Shown in pieces: positions 1 through 7,305 of a stretch of DNA of 20,099 bases. The notes under the pieces are model-generated. The model saw nothing but the letters and a program-made list of their open reading frames with translations, made no database searches and was not told where the DNA came from. The stretch's first letter is position 1. The number at the start of each line of letters is the position of its first letter. The stretch spans positions 1 to 20,099 of the forward strand of contig DFJI01000041.1 of the NCBI GenBank assembly GCA_002372235.1, written 5' to 3'. This DNA is from Prevotella sp. UBA3675. GTDB taxonomy: Bacteria; Bacteroidota; Bacteroidia; Bacteroidales; Bacteroidaceae. Position numbers and translations under genes: made by a program.

Positions 1-313
1 AGGTCTCTGTCACTTCGCCGTTCACTTTCGTCACAATCTGGTATTGGGCTGTAGCCGAACCTTTCGTGTCTTGATAGTTCGTCTTGGTCAGATTGCTGGC
101 AATGGTCTCTCCGTTGCGAATCACGTCGAAGGTAGTCACGCTCTTGTCATCGGTTCCCAGCAGTCGCCAGCTGATGAAGTTGGCAGTGCTTGATGTGGGC
201 ACGACCACGGTTCCACGGTCGAGTTTCTCCATCTGGCTGATGGGGGTGACCTGAGCGTTGAGGCTCAGCGACAGGCCAGCCATTAATGATAATGTGTAAA
301 GTCTGGATTTCAT
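1..313 (-). CDS. Rhamnogalacturonan lyase-like protein (PL11 family), N-terminal part
   Basis: The first 104 codons are visible; the rest lies beyond the left edge. The ATG is at 311-313 on the minus strand. It opens a Sec-type signal peptide (MKSRLYTLSLMAGLSLSLNA, cleavage probably near AQ). The mature start contains KLDRGTVVVPTSS, then FISWRLLGTD and FDVIRNGE. This resembles the N-terminal beta-sheet domain of PL11 rhamnogalacturonan lyases, which cleave the rhamnogalacturonan-I backbone of pectin by beta-elimination. The same pattern (KLDRGIVAIPN, IVSWRMFG, YNLYRDGT) opens the large gene at 1164, so the two are divergent paralogues. The catalytic domain is outside the window, so activity cannot be judged and a pseudo-enzyme is possible. 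The signal peptide predicts export. Confidence 0.8.
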   Translation of the reverse strand, partial: MKSRLYTLSLMAGLSLSLNAQVTPISQMEKLDRGTVVVPTSSTANFISWRLLGTDDKSVTTFDVIRNGETIASNLTKTNYQDTKGSATAQYQIVTKVNGEVTET

Positions 314-345
314 TTAGTAGTATCTTTTATATATAGTTGTGGCTG

Positions 346-353
346 CAAAAATA
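346..353 (-). promoter_or_regulatory. Putative Bacteroidota -7 box for the left PL11 gene
   Basis: On the minus strand this reads TATTTTTG, matching the Bacteroidota housekeeping -7 consensus TAnnTTTG, 32 bases upstream of the ATG. No convincing TTTG -33 box is found 19-21 bases further upstream. The surrounding 13-mer GTATTTTTGCAGC is identical to the one before the divergent PL11 gene. Confidence 0.5.
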
Positions 354-584
354 CTGCTTTTTTTCGAATTGGCGAACAATTCTGGCAAAATCTGTAGTAA
401 ATAGTCCTTTCTTTCAGTTTTATTGAAATCAAATTATTTTGTGACAGAGTGACTGAATCAGAGCAACTTTTGCCGTCGTTTGATGGAAGAAATGTTTTCT
501 TTAGGCTGACGGTAGCGGCCCCACCCTTGCCATCAGAGTGGTGAAATGGGTGGAATAATGCTATATACTATAAGTTTGCAAAAA

Positions 585-657
585 ATCTGCTCCATCTGCT
601 TCCCTCTGTAACTTATTGAATATCAGGTGTGTTCAAGCGGAGCAGATGGGAACAGAT
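585..657. repeat. CTGCTCC-type hairpin repeat (copy A)
   Basis: The left arm ATCTGCTCCATCTGCTTCC and the right arm GGAGCAGATGGGAACAGAT are imperfect inverted copies around a loop of about 33 bases. The same arms recur at 868-956 and 15250-15416. The core AGCGGAGCAGAT on the right side is shared by three of the hairpins. It begins a composite repeat region in the gap between the divergent PL11 genes. The stretch before it (354-584) holds no gene that I can see. Confidence 0.75.
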
Positions 658-670
658 GATTTGTCCATAC

Positions 671-868
671 ATAATTATTCATGACGAATGATTTAGTTTA
701 AATGATAACGCGATATAGCCTAAGCCGCGAGACGATTTTTTCTATATCATGTGACGATTTAACCTAAGTCGTGCGATAATCTTGCCTAAATTATTTGACG
801 GTCTAATCTGAACCGTGTGATAACCTTGCCTAAGTCATCAGGTGAAATAGCCAGTGCTGCATCACGAA
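671..868. repeat. Degenerate 22-bp tandem array (locus 1, 7-9 units)
   Basis: Contiguous 22-base units begin at 693, 715, 737, 759, 781, 803 and 825; weaker units at 671 and 847 extend the array. Positions 4-9 of most units read GCCTAA or close to it, and the last bases read GACGAT, GATAAT or GATAAC. There are no spacers and no reading frame through it. The consensus (about ATCTTGCCTAAGTCGTG) is the same as in the array at 14950-15147. The array lies between hairpin copies A and B. Its role is unknown; a period near two helical turns would fit repeated protein binding on one face of the DNA. Confidence 0.75.
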
Positions 869-956
869 ACATCTGCTCCTATCTGCTCCATCTGCTCTGT
901 TTATAACCTTGTGCGTCACAGAGTGTTATGAAAGCGGAGCAGATGGAGCAGATGTT
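868..956. repeat. CTGCTCC-type hairpin repeat (copy B)
   Basis: The left arm starts AACATCTGCTCC, followed by two more ATCTGCTC modules. The right arm reads GGAGCAGATGGAGCAGATGTT. The ends pair over about 21 bases with a one-base bulge. The loop holds an inner imperfect palindrome (ATAACCTTGTG, then CGT, then CACAGAGTGTTAT), so the whole 89 bases could form one long stem in DNA or RNA. No gene is seen between it and the promoter at 1065. Confidence 0.75.
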
Positions 957-1064
957 TTGAAAACTTTATGAGTAGAGTGGGGGTGGGGAAATTGACGGCG
1001 AGGCTTTTGGTATGAATTTGATAGTTTTTTTATAATAATGTATGCCTGTTTTTGATTTTTTTCG

Positions 1065-1072
1065 TATTTTTG
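1065..1072 (+). promoter_or_regulatory. Putative -7 box for the large PL11 gene
   Basis: TATTTTTG matches TAnnTTTG and lies 91 bases before the ATG at 1164, implying a 5' leader of roughly 85 bases. A TTTG at 1051-1054 is too close to serve as the -33 element, so the call rests on the -7 box alone. The leader contains two GACTAAA-type motifs (1092 and 1120) of unknown role. Confidence 0.5.
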
Positions 1073-1163
1073 CAGCGTTAATACACACCATGACTAAAAA
1101 CTGGGGCGTTTTCTTGAGGGACTAAAGACTGAAACAAATAAATATAAAAAATAACACATCGTG

Positions 1164-4100
1164 ATGAAAAAGAAATTTGTCCTCCTAACTATGGCAACCC
1201 TTTTGGCGGCAGGCGGTGCTCAGGCACAGCGCGTGACCGACAAACTGGACCGTGGCATTGTGGCCATACCCAATGCCGGAGCCAACATCGTGTCGTGGCG
1301 CATGTTTGGCGAAGAGTATTACGACACGAAGTATAACCTTTATCGCGACGGAACGAAGGTGGCCGAGAACCTGTCGGTGACGAACTTCCGCGATGCCAAT
1401 GCCAGCAGCTCGGCTTCCTATCAGGTGGAGCCTGTGGTGCGCGGCGTGTCGCAGGGCAAGTCGGCAGCCGTCAGGGCGTGGGCCAATGCCTATCTTGACG
1501 TGCCTGTGCAGCCGGTGGTGAACCGTGCGGGGCAGGTCATTGGCAACTCTGTCACGAATGGAGCTTCTACCACCTCGGGCTATATCATCAACGATATCAC
1601 GTTGGCCGATGTGACGGGCGACGGCATGGTGGAGTTCATCGTGAAGCGCAACAATGCGCAGGGCAATCTGCGCCAGACTGCCAACAAGACCGACTTCAAC
1701 CTCTATGAGTGCTACAAGACTACGGGTGAGCGCCTCTGGTGGATTGACCTCGGGCCGAACATGATGGCCGGTCCCGACGAACAGTGGGATATGATAGGCT
1801 ATGACTGGGACATGGACGGCAAGGCCGAGGTGCTGATGCGCGGTGCCGACAACATGATCATTCACACGGCTACGGGCAAGACCATCAACGTGGGCGACAT
1901 GACCTACGACAACGGCGGCTCGGGCAGCACCCGTGAGGAATACACCCATCATGGCAAGGAGTATCTGCTCTACCTGAACGGCGAGACGGGCGAGCCCTAT
2001 CTGGGCTGGGACGGCTCCGACAAGTGGACTCCGATGCTCTATCCGCTGCCCCGATTCGAGCAGGGCGAGGCCAGAGACGTTTATAATCAGACTTCGGCTG
2101 AGTATGCCGCCATCTGGGGCGAGCAGGACACGGGTCACCGTTCGTGCAAGCACTATTTCGGCGCGCCCTATCTGGATGGCCGCACGCCAGCCATCTTCTT
2201 GGGCCGTGGCTGCTACACGCGCCACAAGATGTGTGCACTGCAGGTGAATCCGCAGACCCACGAGCTCACTCAGCTCTGGCGCTGGAACTGCTACGACTCG
2301 AAGTCGCCCTGGTTCGGCAACGGCTTCCACAACTTCGCCATTGCCGATGTGGATATGGACGGTCGCGACGAGATAGTGTTCGGCTCCATGATTCTCGACG
2401 ATACGGGCTACGGTCTCTCTACCACCGGGCTCGGTCATGGCGATGCCCAGCACTGTGGCGACCTGGATCCCTACCGCTGGGGTCTGGAGCAGTTCACCTG
2501 TCAGGAAGGCTCGCAAGGCAATAGCTACTGGAATGCTACGACGGGTGAGGTGTATTATCGCAAGAGCGACGGCGGCGACGACGGTCGTGCGCTGGCTGGC
2601 AACTTCAACAACACTATCCCCGGCTGTCAGGGCCGTTCGGTCTCGTCGGGCGTGATTGGACTGTCGTGCGACAAGATTATCAATACCAACGGCGATGCCA
2701 TGTCGGGCTCGTATGCCAATCTGAACAACCGCATCTACTGGGACGGTGATTTGCTCGACGAGATACTGAACTCGGCTGGCGGCGAGGGCCGTGCTGCCGC
2801 TATCATGAAGTGGGGCGGTAGCCGCATCTGGACCAGCGAGGGTGCCGTTCACAACAACTCATCGAAGTGCAACCCCTCGGCTCAGGGCGACATTCTGGGC
2901 GACTGGCGCGAGGAAGTGGTGCTGCGCACGAGCGACAACTCGGCCATGCGCATCTTCTGCACCAACTATACGACGAACTATGCCATCTACTCGCTCTGGC
3001 ACGACCATGTGTATCGCAACGGCATGTGCTGGCAGAATGTGGGCTACAACCAGCCCCCTCACGTGAGCTTCTTCCTCGGCGAACTGGAGGGCATCACCAT
3101 CGCTCCGCCACCACTCGTGCTGCGCGGTCGCACCGAACTGGCCAACGGCTCCACCATCCAGACCACCAACGACCACCTGCTCGTCAGTGGCTATGAGGAC
3201 AAGACCCTTACCGTGCAGGACGGCGCTTCGCCCTACATCCTGACCGTGAACGCCCCCGCCTGGGTGAAGGGCAGTGGTTCACAGCAGGCTACGGCATCGA
3301 CGCCGAAGTCGCCTGCGCGTACCATTATTAATTATACGACAACCCTCACGGGCGGAGCCTTTACAGGCGGCACACGTCTGGTGAAGCAGGGCGAGGGAAC
3401 GCTCGTGCTGCCCAATGTGACGGAGAAGCATACGGGTGCTACCGATGTGTGGAACGGAACCCTGAAGTTTGACGGCACCATGGAGCAGAGCCCCGTTTGG
3501 CTGAACCGCCACACCACGCTGATTAGCGAAGGCGGCAAGTTCATGGGCGGTCTGAAGGCAGACTACAACTCAACCGTCTATGTGGGCGGCGAGGACAAGG
3601 TGGGCAGCATCACCGTGTCGGCTCTCTCGTTAGGCTTCGGCTCGCGCATAGTGTTCGACGTGAAAGGCACTGCCATTGACCAGCTCAATGCCAGCTCCCT
3701 CTCCATCGATGTCAAGGACTGGAGCTATGGTCCGAAGTATAAGACCCCTGTGTTTGAGTTCCGTGGCGACGTGAACAATCTGGAGGCTGGCTCATACGAG
3801 CTGGGTTCGGTGGCCGCAGTAGTGGGCGACGCAGGTGTGGAGAACATCCTCGTAGAGGGCATTTCGGGCAAGCGCTTCCAGCTGGAGCTCAAGGACGGCA
3901 AGCTTCTCCTCGTGTTGGAGGACATGCGCGATGCCACCACCGTAGTGTGGAACGGTACTGCCGAAAGCAACATCTGGGACCTGGCTGTCACGAAGAACTT
4001 CCTCAATGGCGAGGAGAGCGTCTATGCCGCTCAGGGCGATGACATCGTGTTCAACGACAATGCTCAGACGGGCAATGTGGTGGTGAAGGGTGCCGTGAGA

Positions 4101-5849
4101 CCGAACAGCATCACCTTCGAGAACAACACGCTGGCCTACGTCCTCACGGGCGACAGCATTCTTGGCGGTGGAACCATCACCAAGAACGGCAAGGCCAGAG
4201 TGACCATCAATACAGAGAACCGCACGGGCGCAACCGTCATCAACGAAGGTACGCTCGAGGTGAACTCACTGGCCAATAACACAGGCATCACCTACGGCGC
4301 TCTGGGCAATGTGAGCCGTAAGATCACCATCAACGACGGAGCCACACTGGCCGTGAGCCAGCCCATCATCACCGATCAGCCCTTCAGCGTGAGCGGTAGC
4401 GTGAACCTCAGTGTGCCTTCCAACATCTCGTTGACCCTGAACAAGGGACTGAAGGGCACGGGCGCTACTGTCAATAAGATAGGTGCAGGAACCCTGACAC
4501 TGGGCACGGCCAACACGTTTGCAGAACTGGTGATCAAGGCTGGCCGCGTGAATGCCATCGCAACGAGCTACGTCGATCAGTTGCCCTCGACCGTTGAATT
4601 CCAGAACGGCGTGCTGTGGGGAGCCAACGACGAGAGCAACAGCATCACCAACCGTGTAAACTTCAGCGTGCCCAAGGGCCATACAGGTTCCTTCTACGGC
4701 TCGTTCCGTGGCGTATATTCGGGCAAACTGACGGGTGAAGGCACGTTCAATGTGTATTCGGGCGGCGTGCGCTGCTACTGGCAGGGCGACTGGAGCGAGT
4801 TTGCCGGCACCATCAACGTGGGCAAGGAGAACCGTCAGAACAAGAAGTCCTATCAGCCGGGCTTCGACTTCCAGAACGGCTACGGTCTGCCCCATGCCAC
4901 ACTGAACGTCAACACAGGCGTGCTCTGCAGCAATGGCGGCTACGACTTCGTAGTGCGCAGAATGGGCGGACAGGGCACGTTCGTCGGCTCGGGCAACTGG
5001 ATTGTGGGCGACAGCACCAACTTCACACTGAACTGCGAGGTGGGCGTGACGTCGGAGCGAACCGACGACTACGGCGGCACCATCGCCAAGAGCGCCACCA
5101 AGCTGAAGAAAGTGGGCACGGGCAAGTTGACCATCGCAACGGTAGGCAAGATCAATGCCACACTGACCGTTGACGAGGGTACCGTCACATTCAATGATAC
5201 GAAACTCTCAACAATGGTGTGCGGCTCTAACCTTACCACCATCAACGAGAAAGGACGTGTCGTAGGACAAGGCTACTTCAATCAGCTGACCATGAACAGT
5301 GGCGCTGTACTCATTCCTTGTGCCTCGCTCTATAACGAGACCACTCCGGGCACCATCAAGACGGGAGCCCTGATGAACGTGAAGGAAGGCGCTACGGTCA
5401 ACTTCCTCTTCAATGCGTCGAAGAAGTCTCAGCTGCAGCCGGCCATGCTCACCATGAACGGCACGGTGAAGGTGACACTGCTCAACGGCTATACACCGCA
5501 GAAGGGCGACGAGTTCACACTGTGGGAGGTGATGCGTACTTTCTCAGGCACGCCGCAGTTCGATCTGCCTGAACTGCCCGACGGACTCTACTGGGATGTA
5601 ACTGACGTGAACAAGCAGACAGGTGTGCTGCGCGTCACCGACGATCCTTCAGGCATAGGTCGCATAGCCAGCGATGCTCAGGTTGACTGCCAGGTGTTCA
5701 CACTCAGCGGCATGAAGGTGGCTGAATACCAGACCGCCAGAAGTGCTGCCGTGGCTGAGGCTCGTCAGCAGGGACTGCAGACCGGCACTTACATCGTGAA
5801 GATGAACGACGGTCGCCGCACTGAAACCCAGAAGCTCGTGGTGAGATAA
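1164..5849 (+). CDS. Secreted PL11 rhamnogalacturonan lyase-like protein with autotransporter-type repeats and putative T9SS tail
   Basis: I start at ATG 1164 (MKKKFVLLTMATLLAAGGAQAQ, a clear signal peptide) rather than the GTG one codon upstream. Residues about 25-645 read as a PL11 lyase. They have an N-terminal beta-domain (KLDRGIVAIPN) and acidic metal-binding-type propeller loops (DVTGDGMVEF, DWDMDGKAEV, DVDMDGRDEI). The conserved stretch HGDAQHCGDLDPYRWGLE is also present. Residues about 720-1480 hold repeats of the autotransporter-associated beta-strand kind, for example VKQGEGTLVLPN, ITKNGKARVTINTENRTGAT, NKIGAGTLTLG and KKVGTGKLTIA. The last 60 residues (VFTLSGMKVAEY, then GTYIVKMNDG and KLVVR) resemble a type IX secretion sorting domain, so surface display or release is inferred. 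There is no autotransporter barrel. At 1561 residues it is more than twice a usual PL11 enzyme. It probably acts on pectin side-chain-bearing backbones, but catalysis was not verified residue by residue. Confidence 0.88.
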   Translation: MKKKFVLLTMATLLAAGGAQAQRVTDKLDRGIVAIPNAGANIVSWRMFGEEYYDTKYNLYRDGTKVAENLSVTNFRDANASSSASYQVEPVVRGVSQGKSAAVRAWANAYLDVPVQPVVNRAGQVIGNSVTNGASTTSGYIINDITLADVTGDGMVEFIVKRNNAQGNLRQTANKTDFNLYECYKTTGERLWWIDLGPNMMAGPDEQWDMIGYDWDMDGKAEVLMRGADNMIIHTATGKTINVGDMTYDNGGSGSTREEYTHHGKEYLLYLNGETGEPYLGWDGSDKWTPMLYPLPRFEQGEARDVYNQTSAEYAAIWGEQDTGHRSCKHYFGAPYLDGRTPAIFLGRGCYTRHKMCALQVNPQTHELTQLWRWNCYDSKSPWFGNGFHNFAIADVDMDGRDEIVFGSMILDDTGYGLSTTGLGHGDAQHCGDLDPYRWGLEQFTCQEGSQGNSYWNATTGEVYYRKSDGGDDGRALAGNFNNTIPGCQGRSVSSGVIGLSCDKIINTNGDAMSGSYANLNNRIYWDGDLLDEILNSAGGEGRAAAIMKWGGSRIWTSEGAVHNNSSKCNPSAQGDILGDWREEVVLRTSDNSAMRIFCTNYTTNYAIYSLWHDHVYRNGMCWQNVGYNQPPHVSFFLGELEGITIAPPPLVLRGRTELANGSTIQTTNDHLLVSGYEDKTLTVQDGASPYILTVNAPAWVKGSGSQQATASTPKSPARTIINYTTTLTGGAFTGGTRLVKQGEGTLVLPNVTEKHTGATDVWNGTLKFDGTMEQSPVWLNRHTTLISEGGKFMGGLKADYNSTVYVGGEDKVGSITVSALSLGFGSRIVFDVKGTAIDQLNASSLSIDVKDWSYGPKYKTPVFEFRGDVNNLEAGSYELGSVAAVVGDAGVENILVEGISGKRFQLELKDGKLLLVLEDMRDATTVVWNGTAESNIWDLAVTKNFLNGEESVYAAQGDDIVFNDNAQTGNVVVKGAVRPNSITFENNTLAYVLTGDSILGGGTITKNGKARVTINTENRTGATVINEGTLEVNSLANNTGITYGALGNVSRKITINDGATLAVSQPIITDQPFSVSGSVNLSVPSNISLTLNKGLKGTGATVNKIGAGTLTLGTANTFAELVIKAGRVNAIATSYVDQLPSTVEFQNGVLWGANDESNSITNRVNFSVPKGHTGSFYGSFRGVYSGKLTGEGTFNVYSGGVRCYWQGDWSEFAGTINVGKENRQNKKSYQPGFDFQNGYGLPHATLNVNTGVLCSNGGYDFVVRRMGGQGTFVGSGNWIVGDSTNFTLNCEVGVTSERTDDYGGTIAKSATKLKKVGTGKLTIATVGKINATLTVDEGTVTFNDTKLSTMVCGSNLTTINEKGRVVGQGYFNQLTMNSGAVLIPCASLYNETTPGTIKTGALMNVKEGATVNFLFNASKKSQLQPAMLTMNGTVKVTLLNGYTPQKGDEFTLWEVMRTFSGTPQFDLPELPDGLYWDVTDVNKQTGVLRVTDDPSGIGRIASDAQVDCQVFTLSGMKVAEYQTARSAAVAEARQQGLQTGTYIVKMNDGRRTETQKLVVR

Positions 5850-5877
5850 GACGAAAATGATTCTCTCCATATCCGGT

Positions 5878-5923
5878 TTTGCCCGTGGAAGCTATTGTTT
5901 TCCACGGGCAAACTGCTTTTTTT
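5878..5923 (+). terminator. Rho-independent terminator after the PL11 gene
   Basis: A perfect 13-base stem (TTTGCCCGTGGAA paired with TTCCACGGGCAAA) around a 9-base loop is followed by a run of seven T. It separates the PL11 unit from hpt. Confidence 0.92.
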
Positions 5924-5957
5924 AGCCAAATAGCCTGCTGTTTTCGGATTTTTTAGC

Positions 5958-5965
5958 TATATTTG
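5958..5965 (+). promoter_or_regulatory. Putative -7 box for the hpt-adk-obgE run
   Basis: TATATTTG matches TAnnTTTG, 28 bases before the hpt ATG and 34 bases after the preceding terminator. No clear -33 TTTG is present. Confidence 0.55.
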
Positions 5966-5993
5966 CACACAAATCATTGATTTTTATACACTC

Positions 5994-6530
5994 ATGGGTA
6001 AAATCACTATCAAGGACAAGACATTTGTGACCTCTATGCCGGAGGCTCAAATCAAGTGGCGCGTGAAGGAACTGGCGCAACAGATATCAAGGGACATGGA
6101 GGGCAAGAACCCGCTGTTCCTCGCCGTGCTCAACGGAGCATTCATCTTTGCTGCCGACCTGATGCGCGAAATGACCATCCCTTGTGAAATATCGTTCGTG
6201 AAGCTGGCCTCCTATCAGGGAACCACCTCTACGGGCAAAATCAAGGAGGTGATGGGCATCAACGAGGACCTGACAGGGCGCACGGTCATCATTCTGGAAG
6301 ACATCGTCGAGACAGGGCTCACCATCAAGCAGATGATAGAGTCGCTCGGCACACGCAACCCTGCCTCTATCCACGTGTGTACGCTCTTCTTCAAGCCCGA
6401 GAAACTGCAGGAAGACCTCAATCTGGAGTATGTGGCTTTCAGGATTCCCAACGACTTCATTCTGGGCTATGGTCTCGACTATGACCAGCAGGGTAGAGGA
6501 CTGAAGGACCTGTATGTTTTAGCCCCCTAA
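5994..6530 (+). CDS. hpt: Hypoxanthine phosphoribosyltransferase
   Basis: This cytoplasmic purine-salvage enzyme joins hypoxanthine (and usually guanine) to PRPP to give IMP or GMP. The 178-residue length is normal for bacterial type I phosphoribosyltransferases. The PRPP-binding motif is VIILEDIVETGLT (acidic pair E102/D103). It has Glu where many homologues have the second Asp of the loop (EDIVETG against EDIIDTG), a conservative change. The flexible loop YQGTTSTGK and the base-binding region FRIPNDFILGYGLDYD are present. It is the first gene of a plus-strand run with adk 28 bases downstream; the gene order hpt-adk-obgE is familiar from Bacteroidota and links nucleotide salvage with ATP/GTP balance. 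Confidence 0.95.
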   Translation: MGKITIKDKTFVTSMPEAQIKWRVKELAQQISRDMEGKNPLFLAVLNGAFIFAADLMREMTIPCEISFVKLASYQGTTSTGKIKEVMGINEDLTGRTVIILEDIVETGLTIKQMIESLGTRNPASIHVCTLFFKPEKLQEDLNLEYVAFRIPNDFILGYGLDYDQQGRGLKDLYVLAP

Positions 6531-6558
6531 GTTAGAAAAAAAGAAAACTAAGAAAAAT

Positions 6559-7131
6559 ATGAAGAATATTGTTATTTTCGGTGCTCCCGGCTCAGGCAAG
6601 GGCACGCAGAGCGACAAGCTCATTGAGAAGTACGGACTGAACCATATCTCGACTGGCGACGTGTTGCGTGCAGAAATCAAGAAAGGTTCAGAACTGGGCA
6701 AGACGGCTCAGCAGTTTATTGACCAAGGACAGCTCATCCCCGACGACCTCATGATTAGCATCCTGGCATCGGTCTATGACTCCTTTGGCCGTAGCCATAA
6801 GGGTGTCATCTTCGACGGCTTCCCCCGCACCATTCCGCAGGCTGAGGCGCTGAAGGTGATGCTGGCCGAGCGTGGTGACAAGGTGGCTGCCATGCTTGAG
6901 CTCGACGTACCGGAGGAAGAGCTGATGAAGCGCCTCCTGCTGCGCGGACAGCAGAGCGGACGCGCCGATGACAACGAGGAGACCATCAAGAAGCGCCTCG
7001 TGGTCTATCACTCGCAGACGCAGCCTCTCATCGAGTGGTACAAGAAGGAAGGTTTGCACCACCACATCAACGGACTGGGCGAACTGGACCGTATCTTCGC
7101 TGACATCTGTAAAGAGATTGATAACATTTAA
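6559..7131 (+). CDS. adk: Adenylate kinase
   Basis: It interconverts ATP + AMP and 2 ADP in the cytoplasm and sets adenylate energy charge. The P-loop GAPGSGKGTQ is at residues 8-17. It is followed by the AMP-binding segment (STGDVLRAEI), FDGFPRT and the LID arginines (LLLRGQQSGRADDN). At 190 residues it is the short form, lacking the long zinc-type LID insert, as is usual in Bacteroidota. The start ATG follows an A-rich leader (agaaaaat), typical of this phylum. It lies 28 bases after hpt and 157 bases before the obgE start. The gap to obgE is filled by a tandem repeat. Confidence 0.96.
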   Translation: MKNIVIFGAPGSGKGTQSDKLIEKYGLNHISTGDVLRAEIKKGSELGKTAQQFIDQGQLIPDDLMISILASVYDSFGRSHKGVIFDGFPRTIPQAEALKVMLAERGDKVAAMLELDVPEEELMKRLLLRGQQSGRADDNEETIKKRLVVYHSQTQPLIEWYKKEGLHHHINGLGELDRIFADICKEIDNI

Positions 7132-7172
7132 GTGAAATGGCAGCAGACAGCAGGAGGCAAGACTCTCTCTTC

Positions 7173-7305
7173 GTCCTTTGGTCTGTTGTCTTGTTATATA
7201 TGGAAAGTAACTTTTAGTCCTTTCGTCTGTTGTCTTATTATATATGGAAAGTAACTTTTAGTCCTTTCGTCTGTTGCCAGATTATTATATGGAAAGTAAC
7301 TTCGT
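7173..7305 (+). repeat. Three-copy 44/45-bp tandem repeat duplicating the obgE start site
   Basis: Copies run 7173-7216, 7217-7260 and 7261-7305. The first two differ at only two positions; the third is more diverged in its middle and has one extra base. Each contains GTCCTTT, GTCTGTTG and TATATGGAAAGTAACTT. Copies 1 and 2 carry complete five-codon minigenes, ATG GAA AGT AAC TTT TAG, at 7200-7217 and 7244-7261. They encode MESNF, the exact first five residues of ObgE. Copy 3 continues as AACTTC and is the real gene start. The two upstream starts are therefore decoy initiation sites, or relics of duplication, in the obgE leader. Confidence 0.9.

Noticed and set aside
510..576. CCACCC / GGGTGG hairpin in the PL11 gap
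   Set aside because: The stem is only six bases with a loop of about 23 and no T-run; too weak to support a terminator or RNA element.
671..868. CRISPR array
   Set aside because: The 22-base units are contiguous, diverge from each other throughout and leave no unique spacers of constant length. No cas gene is in the window. The same holds for 14950-15147.
1051..1054. TTTG as -33 box for the PL11 promoter
   Set aside because: It is only 10 bases from the -7 box, against the usual 19-21, so only the -7 box is called.
1185..2852. Long open frame on the minus strand within the PL11 gene (555 codons)
   Set aside because: It lies antisense to a gene with clear domains and a signal peptide. Its translation is rich in Val, Ala, His and Arg with no recognisable motif, as expected from GC-rich codon mirroring.
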